From positions 1-64,000 of the forward strand of contig NZ_POJD01000107.1 in the NCBI RefSeq assembly GCF_002960445.1: a stretch of DNA of 64,000 nt, given 5' to 3'. The stretch's first letter is position 1. Each line of letters opens with the position of its first letter. Shown here piece by piece: positions 56,794-64,000 of the stretch. This stretch comes from Streptococcus suis. GTDB lineage: Bacteria; Bacillota; Bacilli; Lactobacillales; Streptococcaceae. The notes under the pieces were generated by a model. It was given only the letters and a program-made list of their open reading frames with translations, had not been told where the DNA came from and searched no databases. The position numbers were made by a program, and so were the translations under genes.

Positions 56794-57642
56794 ATGACAG
56801 TGATTGATGGAAAGGCCTTGGCAGCCAAAATGCAGGCAGCTCTGGCAGAAAAAACAGCTCGATTAAAAGTGGAGAAGGGCTTGGTACCAGGCTTGGTCGT
56901 TATTTTGGTTGGAGAAGACCCAGCCAGCCAGGTCTATGTTCGCAATAAAGAACGTTCAGCCCTTGCAGCTGGTTTTAAGAGTGAGGTTGTACGAGTGCCA
57001 GCTAGCATTTCAGAAGAAGAACTTTTGGAATTGATTGAGCGCTACAATCAAGATGATGCATGGCATGGTATTTTGGTGCAGTTGCCTCTACCAGCCCACA
57101 TCAGCGAAGAAAAAGTTTTGTTGGCCATTGACCCAGATAAGGATGTGGACGGTTTTCATCCGACCAATATGGGTAAATTCTGGTCAGGTCATCCGGTCAT
57201 GATTCCGTCAACTCCAGCAGGAATTATGGAGATGTTCAAGGAATACCGGATTGACCTAGAAGGCAAAACAGCGCTGGTTATTGGTCGTTCCAATATCGTT
57301 GGCAAACCCACGGCCCAGCTCCTTTTGGATGCCAATGCAACTGTAACCATTGCTCATTCACGTACAAAAAATCTGGCAGAATTAGCTCGTCAGGCGGATA
57401 TTTTAGTCGTTGCGATTGGTCGTGGACATTTTGTAACCAAGGAATTTGTCAAGCCAGGTGCAGTAGTGATTGACGTTGGTATGAACCGTGATGAAAATGG
57501 CAAACTGATTGGGGATGTCAAGTATGATGAGGTAGCAGAAGTTGCTAGTCACATTACCCCTGTTCCAGGTGGAGTTGGCCCTATGACCATTACCATGCTC
57601 ATGGAACAGACTTTTGAGGCTTGTGTCAGAAGTGGGAAATAG
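56794..57642 (+). CDS. folD: Methylenetetrahydrofolate dehydrogenase / cyclohydrolase
   Basis: A 282-residue bifunctional enzyme of one-carbon metabolism that interconverts methylene-, methenyl- and 10-formyl-THF. It has [17 protein letters not shown] with the catalytic lysine, [24 protein letters not shown], and the NADP-site [15 protein letters not shown]. The end, [15 protein letters not shown], is invariant in the family. Full length. It is monocistronic. Confidence 0.96.
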   Translation: MTVIDGKALAAKMQAALAEKTARLKVEKGLVPGLVVILVGEDPASQVYVRNKERSALAAGFKSEVVRVPASISEEELLELIERYNQDDAWHGILVQLPLPAHISEEKVLLAIDPDKDVDGFHPTNMGKFWSGHPVMIPSTPAGIMEMFKEYRIDLEGKTALVIGRSNIVGKPTAQLLLDANATVTIAHSRTKNLAELARQADILVVAIGRGHFVTKEFVKPGAVVIDVGMNRDENGKLIGDVKYDEVAEVASHITPVPGGVGPMTITMLMEQTFEACVRSGK

Positions 57643-57652
57643 GTAAGTAGGC

Positions 57653-57682
57653 GAGGTTGGCAAGAGCTGACCTCATTTTTTT
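57653..57682 (+). terminator. Terminator after folD
   Basis: GAGGT (57653-57657) pairs with ACCTC (57670-57674), followed by a T-run. The stem is short. Confidence 0.55.
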
Positions 57683-57691
57683 ATAAGAAAA

Positions 57692-57715
57692 ATCCCCAGT
57701 CATGAAACTGGGGAT
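57692..57715 (-). terminator. Terminator of the zinc metallopeptidase gene
   Basis: ATCCCCAGT and ACTGGGGAT form a perfect 9-bp stem around CATGAA. On the minus strand it is followed by TTTTTC, just past the leftward gene's stop. Confidence 0.8.
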
Positions 57716-57720
57716 CGCTT

Positions 57721-58629
57721 TTATGGATTGCTTACTGAGAAGGTGTCGGCGTGGGCAAGGTCACCATAGGTATAGCCGAGGTTAAACCATTTTTTACGTT
57801 GCTCAGAAGTACCGTGGGTGAAACTATCTGGGACAGTACGGCCGTAGGCTTCTTGTTGGAGAGTGTCATCACCAACTGCATGGGCAGCATTCATGGCTTC
57901 ATCAATATCGCCAACGTCTAAGATACCCTGACCATCGACATATTTGGCCCAGGCTCCTGCATAGTAGTCAGCTTGCAATTCTAGACGGACATTGAGGGCA
58001 TTGCCTTCCTTGTCTGATAATTGAGCACGTTTTTGGTGGTAGGCACCAAGGACTTCCAATTCATTTTGGACATGGTGACCAACTTCATGAGCGATGACAT
58101 AGGCCATGGCAAAGTCACCAGCAGCCTTGTATTTGCTAGTAAGTTCTTGATAAAAAGAAGTATCAATATAAATCTTGCGGTCAGCTGAACAATAGAAGGG
58201 GCCGGCTTGAGCAGAACCGGTTCCACAGCCTGTTTGGGTCTGGTCCGTATAGAAAACAAGGGTTGGTGCTTGGTAGGTTAGACCATTTCTTGCAAACTCT
58301 TGTGTCCAAAAATCTTCTGTTGAGGCCAGTACCTTACTCATGAATTCTGCATCTGCGTCAGAAACACTGGTACCGCTTGTCGTAACCTGGCTAGACTGAT
58401 AAGGATTGGTGTTGGTTGTTGGTGAAAGTAGACCACCTAGGTTGGACATGCCACCAAAGACAAAGAGGAGAACCACTAGTAGCAATTTTCCCTTCCAGCC
58501 CAGACGGGAGAAGAGCAGGCTAAGTAAGAGATTTCCACCAGCTGAACCACCAGAGAAAGAGGGACCTGAGCTTCTTTGTCCCCTGCGGTCTTCAATATTG
58601 GAACTTTTTCGTAAATCATCAATTTTCAT
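57721..58629 (-). CDS. Neutral zinc metallopeptidase, YpfJ family
   Basis: A protein of about 302 residues. The N-terminal tail is polar (KIDDLRKSSNIEDRRGQRSS), followed by a Gly/Ser-rich stretch and one membrane helix (about 47-66). The C-terminal domain has HEVGHHVQ, the zinc HExxH motif, with downstream ELQADYYAGAWA supplying a further Glu. This is the layout of YpfJ-type peptidases, whose targets are unknown. Two adjacent ATGs (58632, 58629) follow AAGGAG; spacing favours the second. Confidence 0.85.
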   Translation of the reverse strand: MKIDDLRKSSNIEDRRGQRSSGPSFSGGSAGGNLLLSLLFSRLGWKGKLLLVVLLFVFGGMSNLGGLLSPTTNTNPYQSSQVTTSGTSVSDADAEFMSKVLASTEDFWTQEFARNGLTYQAPTLVFYTDQTQTGCGTGSAQAGPFYCSADRKIYIDTSFYQELTSKYKAAGDFAMAYVIAHEVGHHVQNELEVLGAYHQKRAQLSDKEGNALNVRLELQADYYAGAWAKYVDGQGILDVGDIDEAMNAAHAVGDDTLQQEAYGRTVPDSFTHGTSEQRKKWFNLGYTYGDLAHADTFSVSNP

Positions 58630-58757
58630 CATAAACTCCTTAGAACCTGTCATCAAGTTCCTATTTTCTCACACACTATTATATAGCAAATTGCAGAAAA
58701 AAACACAGGAAAGCTATTGGAAATGATATGTCCAGTTCTGTATAAATGTGCAATTTT

Positions 58758-58766
58758 TGGTATAAT
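58758..58766 (+). promoter_or_regulatory. Extended -10 promoter of xseA
   Basis: TGG then TATAAT (58761-58766), 28 bases ahead of the xseA start. Confidence 0.6.
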
Positions 58767-58794
58767 AGTAGAGATACAGACAGAAGGAGTGGAC

Positions 58795-60138
58795 ATGGTT
58801 GAATATTTAACGGTTAGCCATCTAACTAAGTATTTAAAATTAAAGTTTGACCGCGATCCTTATTTGGAGAAGGTCTATTTAACAGGGCAAGTGTCCAATT
58901 TCCGCAAACGACCTAGCCATCAATATTTTTCGCTCAAGGATGACAAGGCGGTCATCCAAGCGACCATGTGGGCTGGCGTCTATAAAAATCTGGGCTTTGA
59001 TCTTGAAGAGGGAATGAAAATCAATGCGGTTGGTCGTGTGCAATTGTACGAGCCTAGTGGTGCTTATTCCATCATAATTGAAAAGGCAGAGCCAGACGGT
59101 ATTGGTGCCCTAGCTATCAAGTTTGAACAGCTCAAACAAGCTCTGACCCAGGAAGGCCTGTTTAAGCAAGAATTCAAGCAGGAATTGCCACGGTTTACCA
59201 AGAAAATAGGGGTTATAACCAGTCCGAGTGGAGCAGTCATTCAAGATATTATTACCACGGTCAGTCGGCGGTTTCCTGGTGTGGAAATTGTCCTCTATCC
59301 GACCAAGGTGCAAGGAGATGGGGCTGCCCAGGAAGTTGTTGCCAATATCCAAAGAGCCAATGAGCGTGATGATTTGGATGTTCTCATCGTCGGTCGTGGT
59401 GGTGGTTCTATTGAAGACCTGTGGGCTTTCAATGAGGAAATAGTGGTTCGGGCTATTTTTGAATCACGTATTCCTATCATTTCCAGTGTGGGTCACGAAA
59501 CGGATACAACTCTGGCAGACTTTGTGGCAGACCGCAGGGCAGCCACTCCGACAGCTGCAGCAGAATTGGCAACCCCTGTGACCAAGGCAGATTTGCTGGG
59601 TTATTTAAGTCAGCAGGAAAATCGAGCCTATCAGGCCATGACCAATCGCTTGAAATTCCTGAGAGGTCAGGTTGAGAAAATTAGCCAATCAGTTATGTTT
59701 CGGCAGCCTGAACGCTTATACGATGGTTATTTGCAAAAATTAGACCGCTTGACCAATCAATTGCAGACACGAATGAAAGAAGTATATAGCCAGCAGAAAC
59801 AGGCTAGCTTATTACTCAATCAACGTCTACAAGGCTTACAACTTGGCCCTAAAGTCGAGAGTTTCCAAGAAAGAATTATCCAGCAGGAACGGCTTTTAAA
59901 AAGCAATATGGCCAATATCTATGATAATAAGATGGCCAAGGCAGATAAGCTGATTGAGGCCTTAACCATGCTAGATACCAGTCGCATTGTGGCTCGTGGT
60001 TATGCCATGCTTTTACAAGATGGTCGGGTTTTAGACAGTGTGGAAACGATACAAAAGGGTGAACACCTGACCATTCAGATGAAGGATGGTCAACTTGATG
60101 TGGAGGTAAATCATGTCCAAAAAGACAAAAACATTTGA
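58795..60138 (+). CDS. xseA: Exodeoxyribonuclease VII large subunit
   Basis: A 447-residue subunit of the ssDNA exonuclease. The OB-fold N-terminus is [23 protein letters not shown], and the catalytic domain carries [31 protein letters not shown] and [15 protein letters not shown] coiled-coil region follows that holds XseB. ATG 58795 has AGAAGGAG upstream; a longer open frame covers the promoter and is not used. It overlaps xseB by 26 bases. Confidence 0.95.
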   Translation: MVEYLTVSHLTKYLKLKFDRDPYLEKVYLTGQVSNFRKRPSHQYFSLKDDKAVIQATMWAGVYKNLGFDLEEGMKINAVGRVQLYEPSGAYSIIIEKAEPDGIGALAIKFEQLKQALTQEGLFKQEFKQELPRFTKKIGVITSPSGAVIQDIITTVSRRFPGVEIVLYPTKVQGDGAAQEVVANIQRANERDDLDVLIVGRGGGSIEDLWAFNEEIVVRAIFESRIPIISSVGHETDTTLADFVADRRAATPTAAAELATPVTKADLLGYLSQQENRAYQAMTNRLKFLRGQVEKISQSVMFRQPERLYDGYLQKLDRLTNQLQTRMKEVYSQQKQASLLLNQRLQGLQLGPKVESFQERIIQQERLLKSNMANIYDNKMAKADKLIEALTMLDTSRIVARGYAMLLQDGRVLDSVETIQKGEHLTIQMKDGQLDVEVNHVQKDKNI

Positions 60139-60328
60139 AGAAAATTTAGCTGAATTAGAAGGAATTGTAACCAAATTGGAGCGTGGGGATGTAGCCTTGG
60201 AAGAGGCACTTGCCGAGTTTCAAAAGGGTATGGTTTTATCTAAGGATTTACAAAAGACACTTGCTGAAGCTGAAAAGACCTTGGTCAAGGTCATGCAGGC
60301 AGATGGCAGTGAAGCGGAGATGGACTAA
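60113..60328 (+). CDS. xseB: Exodeoxyribonuclease VII small subunit
   Basis: A 71-residue helical protein with the family pattern [20 protein letters not shown] and [13 protein letters not shown]. It wraps the coiled coil of XseA. Its start lies 26 bases inside xseA, and its stop overlaps the ispA start (TAATG). Confidence 0.95.
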   Translation: MSKKTKTFEENLAELEGIVTKLERGDVALEEALAEFQKGMVLSKDLQKTLAEAEKTLVKVMQADGSEAEMD

Positions 60329-61197
60329 TGGGAGTCAGTAAATTGCAGCTACTTGAGGAAACCATGGCAGGTTTTTATGAACCTCAGGTAGCAGAACGCC
60401 TCAACCAAGCGGTTCTTTATTCGCTACAGGCTGGCGGGAAACGAATTCGTCCCTTGCTCCTTTTGACGCTTTTGGAGTCTTTTGGAGTGAAATTAAAACA
60501 AGCTCATTACCAAGTGGCAGCCTGTCTTGAGTTTATTCATACAGGTAGTCTGATACATGATGATCTACCAGCCATGGACGATGATGATTACCGTCGGGGG
60601 CGTTTGACCAACCATAAGAAATTCGACGAAGCGACAGCTATTTTAGCAGGGGACAGTCTATTTTTAGATCCGTTTGGATTTTTGGCTCAGGTAGATTTGC
60701 CAGCTAAGACCATCCTTGCTCTCGTGAGAGAGCTTTCTCAGGCATCTGGGACTTTTGGAATGGTTGCTGGTCAGGTCTTGGATATGGCAGGCGAGGGACA
60801 AAAATTATCTCTCGAACAATTACAAGCCATCCATGCCAATAAGACTGGAAAATTATTGACCTTTCCCTTTGTCGCAGCTGGTTTGATTGCTGGACAGTCA
60901 GATGAGGTTATCCACCATTTGCGAAAAGCAGGTCAATTGGTCGGTCTAGCCTTTCAGGTGCGGGATGATATATTGGATGTGACGGCTACTTTTGAGGAAA
61001 TCGGAAAAACACCGCAAAAGGATCTATTGGCAGAGAAATCTACCTACCCAGCTCTGATGGGCTTGGAGGCCTCAAAAGTCTTTCTAGAAGACAGCCTGAA
61101 TCAAGCAAGCAGTGAGCTAGATCAAGTGGCTCAACTAGTCCCGTTTTCAAGAGAAGAAATCAAAAAAATCATAGAAAGTTTACGAATCAATGGCTAA
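60328..61197 (+). CDS. ispA: Polyprenyl (farnesyl) diphosphate synthase
   Basis: A 289-residue trans-prenyltransferase. The first Asp-rich motif is in HDDLPAMDDDDYRRG and the second is DDILD, with GGKRIRPLL for IPP binding. It makes farnesyl diphosphate, used for undecaprenyl phosphate and thus the cell wall. It lies in the common Firmicute order xseA-xseB-ispA-tlyA-argR-recN. It overlaps tlyA by 8 bases. Confidence 0.94.
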   Translation: MGVSKLQLLEETMAGFYEPQVAERLNQAVLYSLQAGGKRIRPLLLLTLLESFGVKLKQAHYQVAACLEFIHTGSLIHDDLPAMDDDDYRRGRLTNHKKFDEATAILAGDSLFLDPFGFLAQVDLPAKTILALVRELSQASGTFGMVAGQVLDMAGEGQKLSLEQLQAIHANKTGKLLTFPFVAAGLIAGQSDEVIHHLRKAGQLVGLAFQVRDDILDVTATFEEIGKTPQKDLLAEKSTYPALMGLEASKVFLEDSLNQASSELDQVAQLVPFSREEIKKIIESLRING

Positions 61198-62011
61198 GGA
61201 AAGAGTAGATGTACTGGCTTACAAACAGGGGCTTTTTGAAACCAGAGAGCAGGCCAAGCGCGGTGTTATGGCTGGGCTAGTTATTTCAGTTATCAACGGC
61301 GAGCGATACGACAAACCTGGCGAGAAGATTGACGAGGGAGTTGAGCTCAAGCTCAAGGGAGAGAAACTCAAGTATGTCAGCCGTGGTGGTCTGAAATTGG
61401 AAAAGGCCTTGCAGGTTTTCGACCTATCAGTTGAGGGGCAAACGACCATTGATATTGGGGCTTCGACAGGCGGATTTACGGATGTTATGTTGCAGGCTGG
61501 CGCCAAGCAGGTCTATGCTGTTGATGTCGGAACCAATCAGCTGGCTTGGAAATTGCGCCAGGACGAGCGTGTCATCAGCATGGAACAGTACAATTTCCGT
61601 TATGCTGAGTTGGCTGATTTTGAAGTGGGTCAACCAAGTTTTGCTTCGATTGATGTCAGTTTTATCTCTCTAGGCTTGATTTTACCAGCTCTTCACAAGA
61701 TTTTGGTAGACGGTGGTCAGGTTGTAGCCTTGGTTAAACCCCAATTTGAAGCAGGTCGGGAGCATATCGGTAAGAACGGAATTGTCAAGGATAAGGCAGT
61801 TCACATCAAGGTCTTGGAAGATGTGACTGCTATGGCTGTCGTAACCGGTTTTTCTGTAAAGAGCCTTAGTTTTTCACCTGTTCAAGGCGGTCATGGTAAC
61901 ACGGAATTTTTAGCTCATTTGGAAAAATCAAACCAGCCTAGCCCGATTGAACACAGTGAAATAAGAAATATAGTCGATCAAGCACACGAGGAATTTAAGA
62001 AGGATGAATAA
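61190..62011 (+). CDS. tlyA: TlyA-family rRNA methyltransferase
   Basis: A 273-residue protein with an N-terminal S4 domain (KERVDVLAYKQGLFETREQA) and a FtsJ-like methyltransferase domain. The SAM site is DIGASTGGFTDVMLQAGA, and later motifs are VALVKPQFEAG and SPVQGGHGNTEFL. The family 2'-O-methylates rRNA and was once labelled haemolysin A. It overlaps both neighbours by 8 bases. Confidence 0.92.
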   Translation: MAKERVDVLAYKQGLFETREQAKRGVMAGLVISVINGERYDKPGEKIDEGVELKLKGEKLKYVSRGGLKLEKALQVFDLSVEGQTTIDIGASTGGFTDVMLQAGAKQVYAVDVGTNQLAWKLRQDERVISMEQYNFRYAELADFEVGQPSFASIDVSFISLGLILPALHKILVDGGQVVALVKPQFEAGREHIGKNGIVKDKAVHIKVLEDVTAMAVVTGFSVKSLSFSPVQGGHGNTEFLAHLEKSNQPSPIEHSEIRNIVDQAHEEFKKDE

Positions 62012-62429
62012 ACGAGAACGATTAGAAGTCATTAAAGATTTGGTAGTCCGATTTCCCATTGATACTCAGGAAGAAATTGTGGAACGCTTGGAAGCCTTGG
62101 GGGTTCATGCAACCCAGGCTACTGTGTCCCGTGATATCAAGGAATTAGGCATTATCAAGGTTCCATCAGCTGACAAGGGATATGTCTATGGCTTGCCCAA
62201 AAGTAGCCTAGTCAAGGTCAAGTCCAATAATATTCTTGACTTTGCAGTCATGGACAAGATGGTCAACTTAAAATTGGTACCAGGGAGTGCAACGGTCGTA
62301 AAAAGGCAGATTTGTGAGTATTTCCAAGAGGAAATCTTCTCGATTATTGCTGATGATGACAGTATTCTGCTCATTCTGAAGGACCAGGAAACCATCCCCA
62401 ATTTAGAACGTACGATAAAAGGGTGGTAG
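62004..62429 (+). CDS. argR: ArgR/AhrC-family arginine repressor
   Basis: A 141-residue regulator: N-terminal winged helix (EEIVERLEALGVHATQATVS, then RDIKELGI) and a C-terminal hexamerisation and arginine-binding domain ending LKDQETIPNLERTIKGW. Streptococci carry several ArgR paralogues; the copy next to recN is the AhrC type. It overlaps tlyA by 8 bases. Confidence 0.92.
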   Translation: MNKRERLEVIKDLVVRFPIDTQEEIVERLEALGVHATQATVSRDIKELGIIKVPSADKGYVYGLPKSSLVKVKSNNILDFAVMDKMVNLKLVPGSATVVKRQICEYFQEEIFSIIADDDSILLILKDQETIPNLERTIKGW

Positions 62430-62432
62430 GTC

Positions 62433-64000
62433 ATGTTATTAGAAGTTTCGATCAAGAATTTTGCCATTATTGAACAGGTATCCCTCAATTTTGAAAAGGG
62501 GATGACCATCCTATCCGGTGAAACGGGGGCCGGCAAGTCTATTATCATCGATGCCATGAACCTGATGTTAGGGGCGCGTGCGACGACGGATGTTATTCGC
62601 CACGGAGCAGTCAAGGCGGAGATTGAGGGGCTTTTTTCCTTTGAAAATAGCAGAGCTCTGGAACAGATTTTGAGTGAACAGGGGATTGAAGTTGCGGACG
62701 AACTCATTATCCGTCGGGAAATCCTACAAAATGGTCGTTCCGTGAGCCGTGTCAATGGGCAGATGGTTAATTTGTCTGTCTTGAAACAAATTGGCCAGCA
62801 CCTAGTGGACATCCACGGCCAGCATGACCAGGAAGAATTGATGAAGGCCCAGCACCATATCCGTCTTTTAGACAGCTTTGGAGAAGATGAGTTTTGGGCT
62901 TTAAAAGACCGCTATCAGACCACTTTTGATGCCTATCGTAGCCTCCGCAAACGAGTGCTCGAAAAGCAGAAAAATGAGCAGGAGCATAAGGCCCGCATTG
63001 AGATGCTGGAATACCAAATTGCTGAGATTGAAGCAGCAGCCCTGCAATCTGGTGAGGATGTCCAGCTCAATCAAGAGCGGGATAAGTTACTCAACCACAA
63101 ACAGATTGCGGATACCTTGACCAATGCCTATGCTCTGTTAGATAATGAAGATTTTTCAAGTTTGAATAATCTACGCTCAGCTATGGGAGACCTGCAAAGT
63201 TTAGAAGAATTTGACCCAGAATACCAGCAGCTTTCTAGCAGTCTGACAGAGGCCTACTATGTCGTTGAAGATGTGACCAAGCGCCTCAGTGATGTGGTGG
63301 ATAATCTAGACTTCGATGGCAATCGCCTGTTGCAGCTAGAAAGTCGGTTGGATCTGCTCCACACCATTACTAAAAAATACGGTGGAACGGTCGATGATGT
63401 CTTGGATTATTTTGCAAAAATCAGCGAAGAGTACAATCTTCTAACAGGAAATGACCTATCTGGAGATGACTTGGAAGTGCAACTCAAGACCATGGAGAAG
63501 GAATTAGTGACCTTAGCCAGTCAGCTCAGCCAGTCTCGACATGAATTGGCTCAGTTGCTGGAAGAGATTATCCGTCAAGAATTACAAGACTTGTACATGG
63601 AAAAAGCTCGGTTCCAGGTTCGTTTTACCAAGGGTAAGTTTAACCGAGAGGGGAATGAAACGGTGGAGTTTTACATCTCTACCAACCCTGGTGAAGACTT
63701 CAAGCCTTTGGTCAAGGTTGCCTCTGGTGGAGAATTATCTCGTTTGATGTTGGCCATTAAGTCAGCCTTTGCCCGTAAGGAAGGCAAGACCTCCATCGTC
63801 TTTGACGAGGTGGATACAGGAGTTTCAGGCCGTGTTGCCCAGGCTATTGCCCAGAAGATATATAAAATCGGCCAATACGGTCAGGTCTTGGCTATCTCAC
63901 ATTTGCCACAGGTGATTGCGATTGCAGACTATCAGTTTTTTATTGAGAAAATATCTGATGACCACTCGACTGTTTCTCGCGTCCGTCTATTGACCAAAGA
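62433..64000 (+). CDS. recN: DNA repair protein RecN (3' end outside the window)
   Basis: An open frame runs from ATG 62433 to the window edge, 522 codons. It starts LLEVSIKNFAIIEQVSLNFE, with Walker A GETGAGKS at about 30-37, a long coiled coil in the middle, then the ABC signature VASGGELSRLMLA and Walker B SIVFDEVDTGVSG near the end. RecN is an SMC-like ATPase in double-strand-break repair. The family is about 550 residues, so roughly the last 30 are missing here. The frame is intact throughout. Confidence 0.96.
   Translation, partial: MLLEVSIKNFAIIEQVSLNFEKGMTILSGETGAGKSIIIDAMNLMLGARATTDVIRHGAVKAEIEGLFSFENSRALEQILSEQGIEVADELIIRREILQNGRSVSRVNGQMVNLSVLKQIGQHLVDIHGQHDQEELMKAQHHIRLLDSFGEDEFWALKDRYQTTFDAYRSLRKRVLEKQKNEQEHKARIEMLEYQIAEIEAAALQSGEDVQLNQERDKLLNHKQIADTLTNAYALLDNEDFSSLNNLRSAMGDLQSLEEFDPEYQQLSSSLTEAYYVVEDVTKRLSDVVDNLDFDGNRLLQLESRLDLLHTITKKYGGTVDDVLDYFAKISEEYNLLTGNDLSGDDLEVQLKTMEKELVTLASQLSQSRHELAQLLEEIIRQELQDLYMEKARFQVRFTKGKFNREGNETVEFYISTNPGEDFKPLVKVASGGELSRLMLAIKSAFARKEGKTSIVFDEVDTGVSGRVAQAIAQKIYKIGQYGQVLAISHLPQVIAIADYQFFIEKISDDHSTVSRVRLLTK

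Overview
The window reads as chromosome of a low-GC Gram-positive coccus, most likely Streptococcus suis or a close relative. The basis is established knowledge matched to gene order: glmU-nudF-macP-mtnN, the bgaC/mannose-family PTS locus, the division cluster murD-murG-divIB-ftsA-ftsZ-ylmE-sepF-ylmG-ylmH-divIVA-ileS, ClpE with a CtsR-like site, and small DUF families (DUF1827, DUF1797, DUF3165, DUF960) typical of streptococci. Many promoters carry an extended -10 (TGnTATAAT). No rRNA, tRNA, insertion sequence, prophage or CRISPR array was seen.

Layout. 0.1-4 kb: a membrane M50-like metallopeptidase, a decayed small membrane gene, an aminotransferase and a convergent DUF2974 hydrolase-like gene. 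4-8.6 kb: a complete Bce-type peptide-sensing and resistance module (response regulator, histidine kinase, ABC ATPase, large permease). 8.6-10.3 kb: a block of hairpins, then a PadR-type operon behind what looks like three copies of one operator. 10.3-11.8 kb: a locally GC-rich accessory trio (DUF2829/Tad2-like, SDR reductase, ASCH). 11.9-14.9 kb: glmU, nudF, macP, mtnN. 15-18.1 kb: rlmD, divergent recX, DUF402, DUF960. 18.2-25.6 kb: two UTRA-type GntR regulators end to end, then the BgaC beta-galactosidase, a four-subunit PTS and galM, with no agaS gene where related loci have one. 25.7-32.5 kb: small genes, a T-box riboswitch that heads a VOC protein, a PD-(D/E)XK nuclease-like protein and valS, followed by a DUF3883 protein and a YjbR-EVE fusion. 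32.6-38.5 kb: asnA, a thioredoxin-like lipoprotein with a DUF5648/excalibur secreted protein, typA, DUF3165 and a mechanosensitive-channel-like protein. 38.7-51.4 kb: cell-wall and division genes running into a second T-box, a GNAT gene and ileS. 51.4-58.7 kb: DUF1827, NUDIX, clpE, DUF1797, an amino-acid ABC transporter without its binding protein, folD and a zinc metallopeptidase. 58.8-64 kb: xseA, xseB, ispA, tlyA, argR and recN, which is cut by the window edge.

Most of the window is ordinary core chromosome. The accessory signals most worth a second look are the valS neighbourhood, where two nuclease-fold proteins and an EVE fusion flank a T-box-controlled tRNA synthetase gene; the DUF2829 (Tad2-like) gene; the triple operator in front of the PadR operon; and the GNAT gene placed between the ileS T-box and ileS. 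I do not see a clear, complete, undescribed system; the valS cluster is the best candidate and its function is inference. All calls come from reading the sequence and from recollection of protein families; no database search was run.
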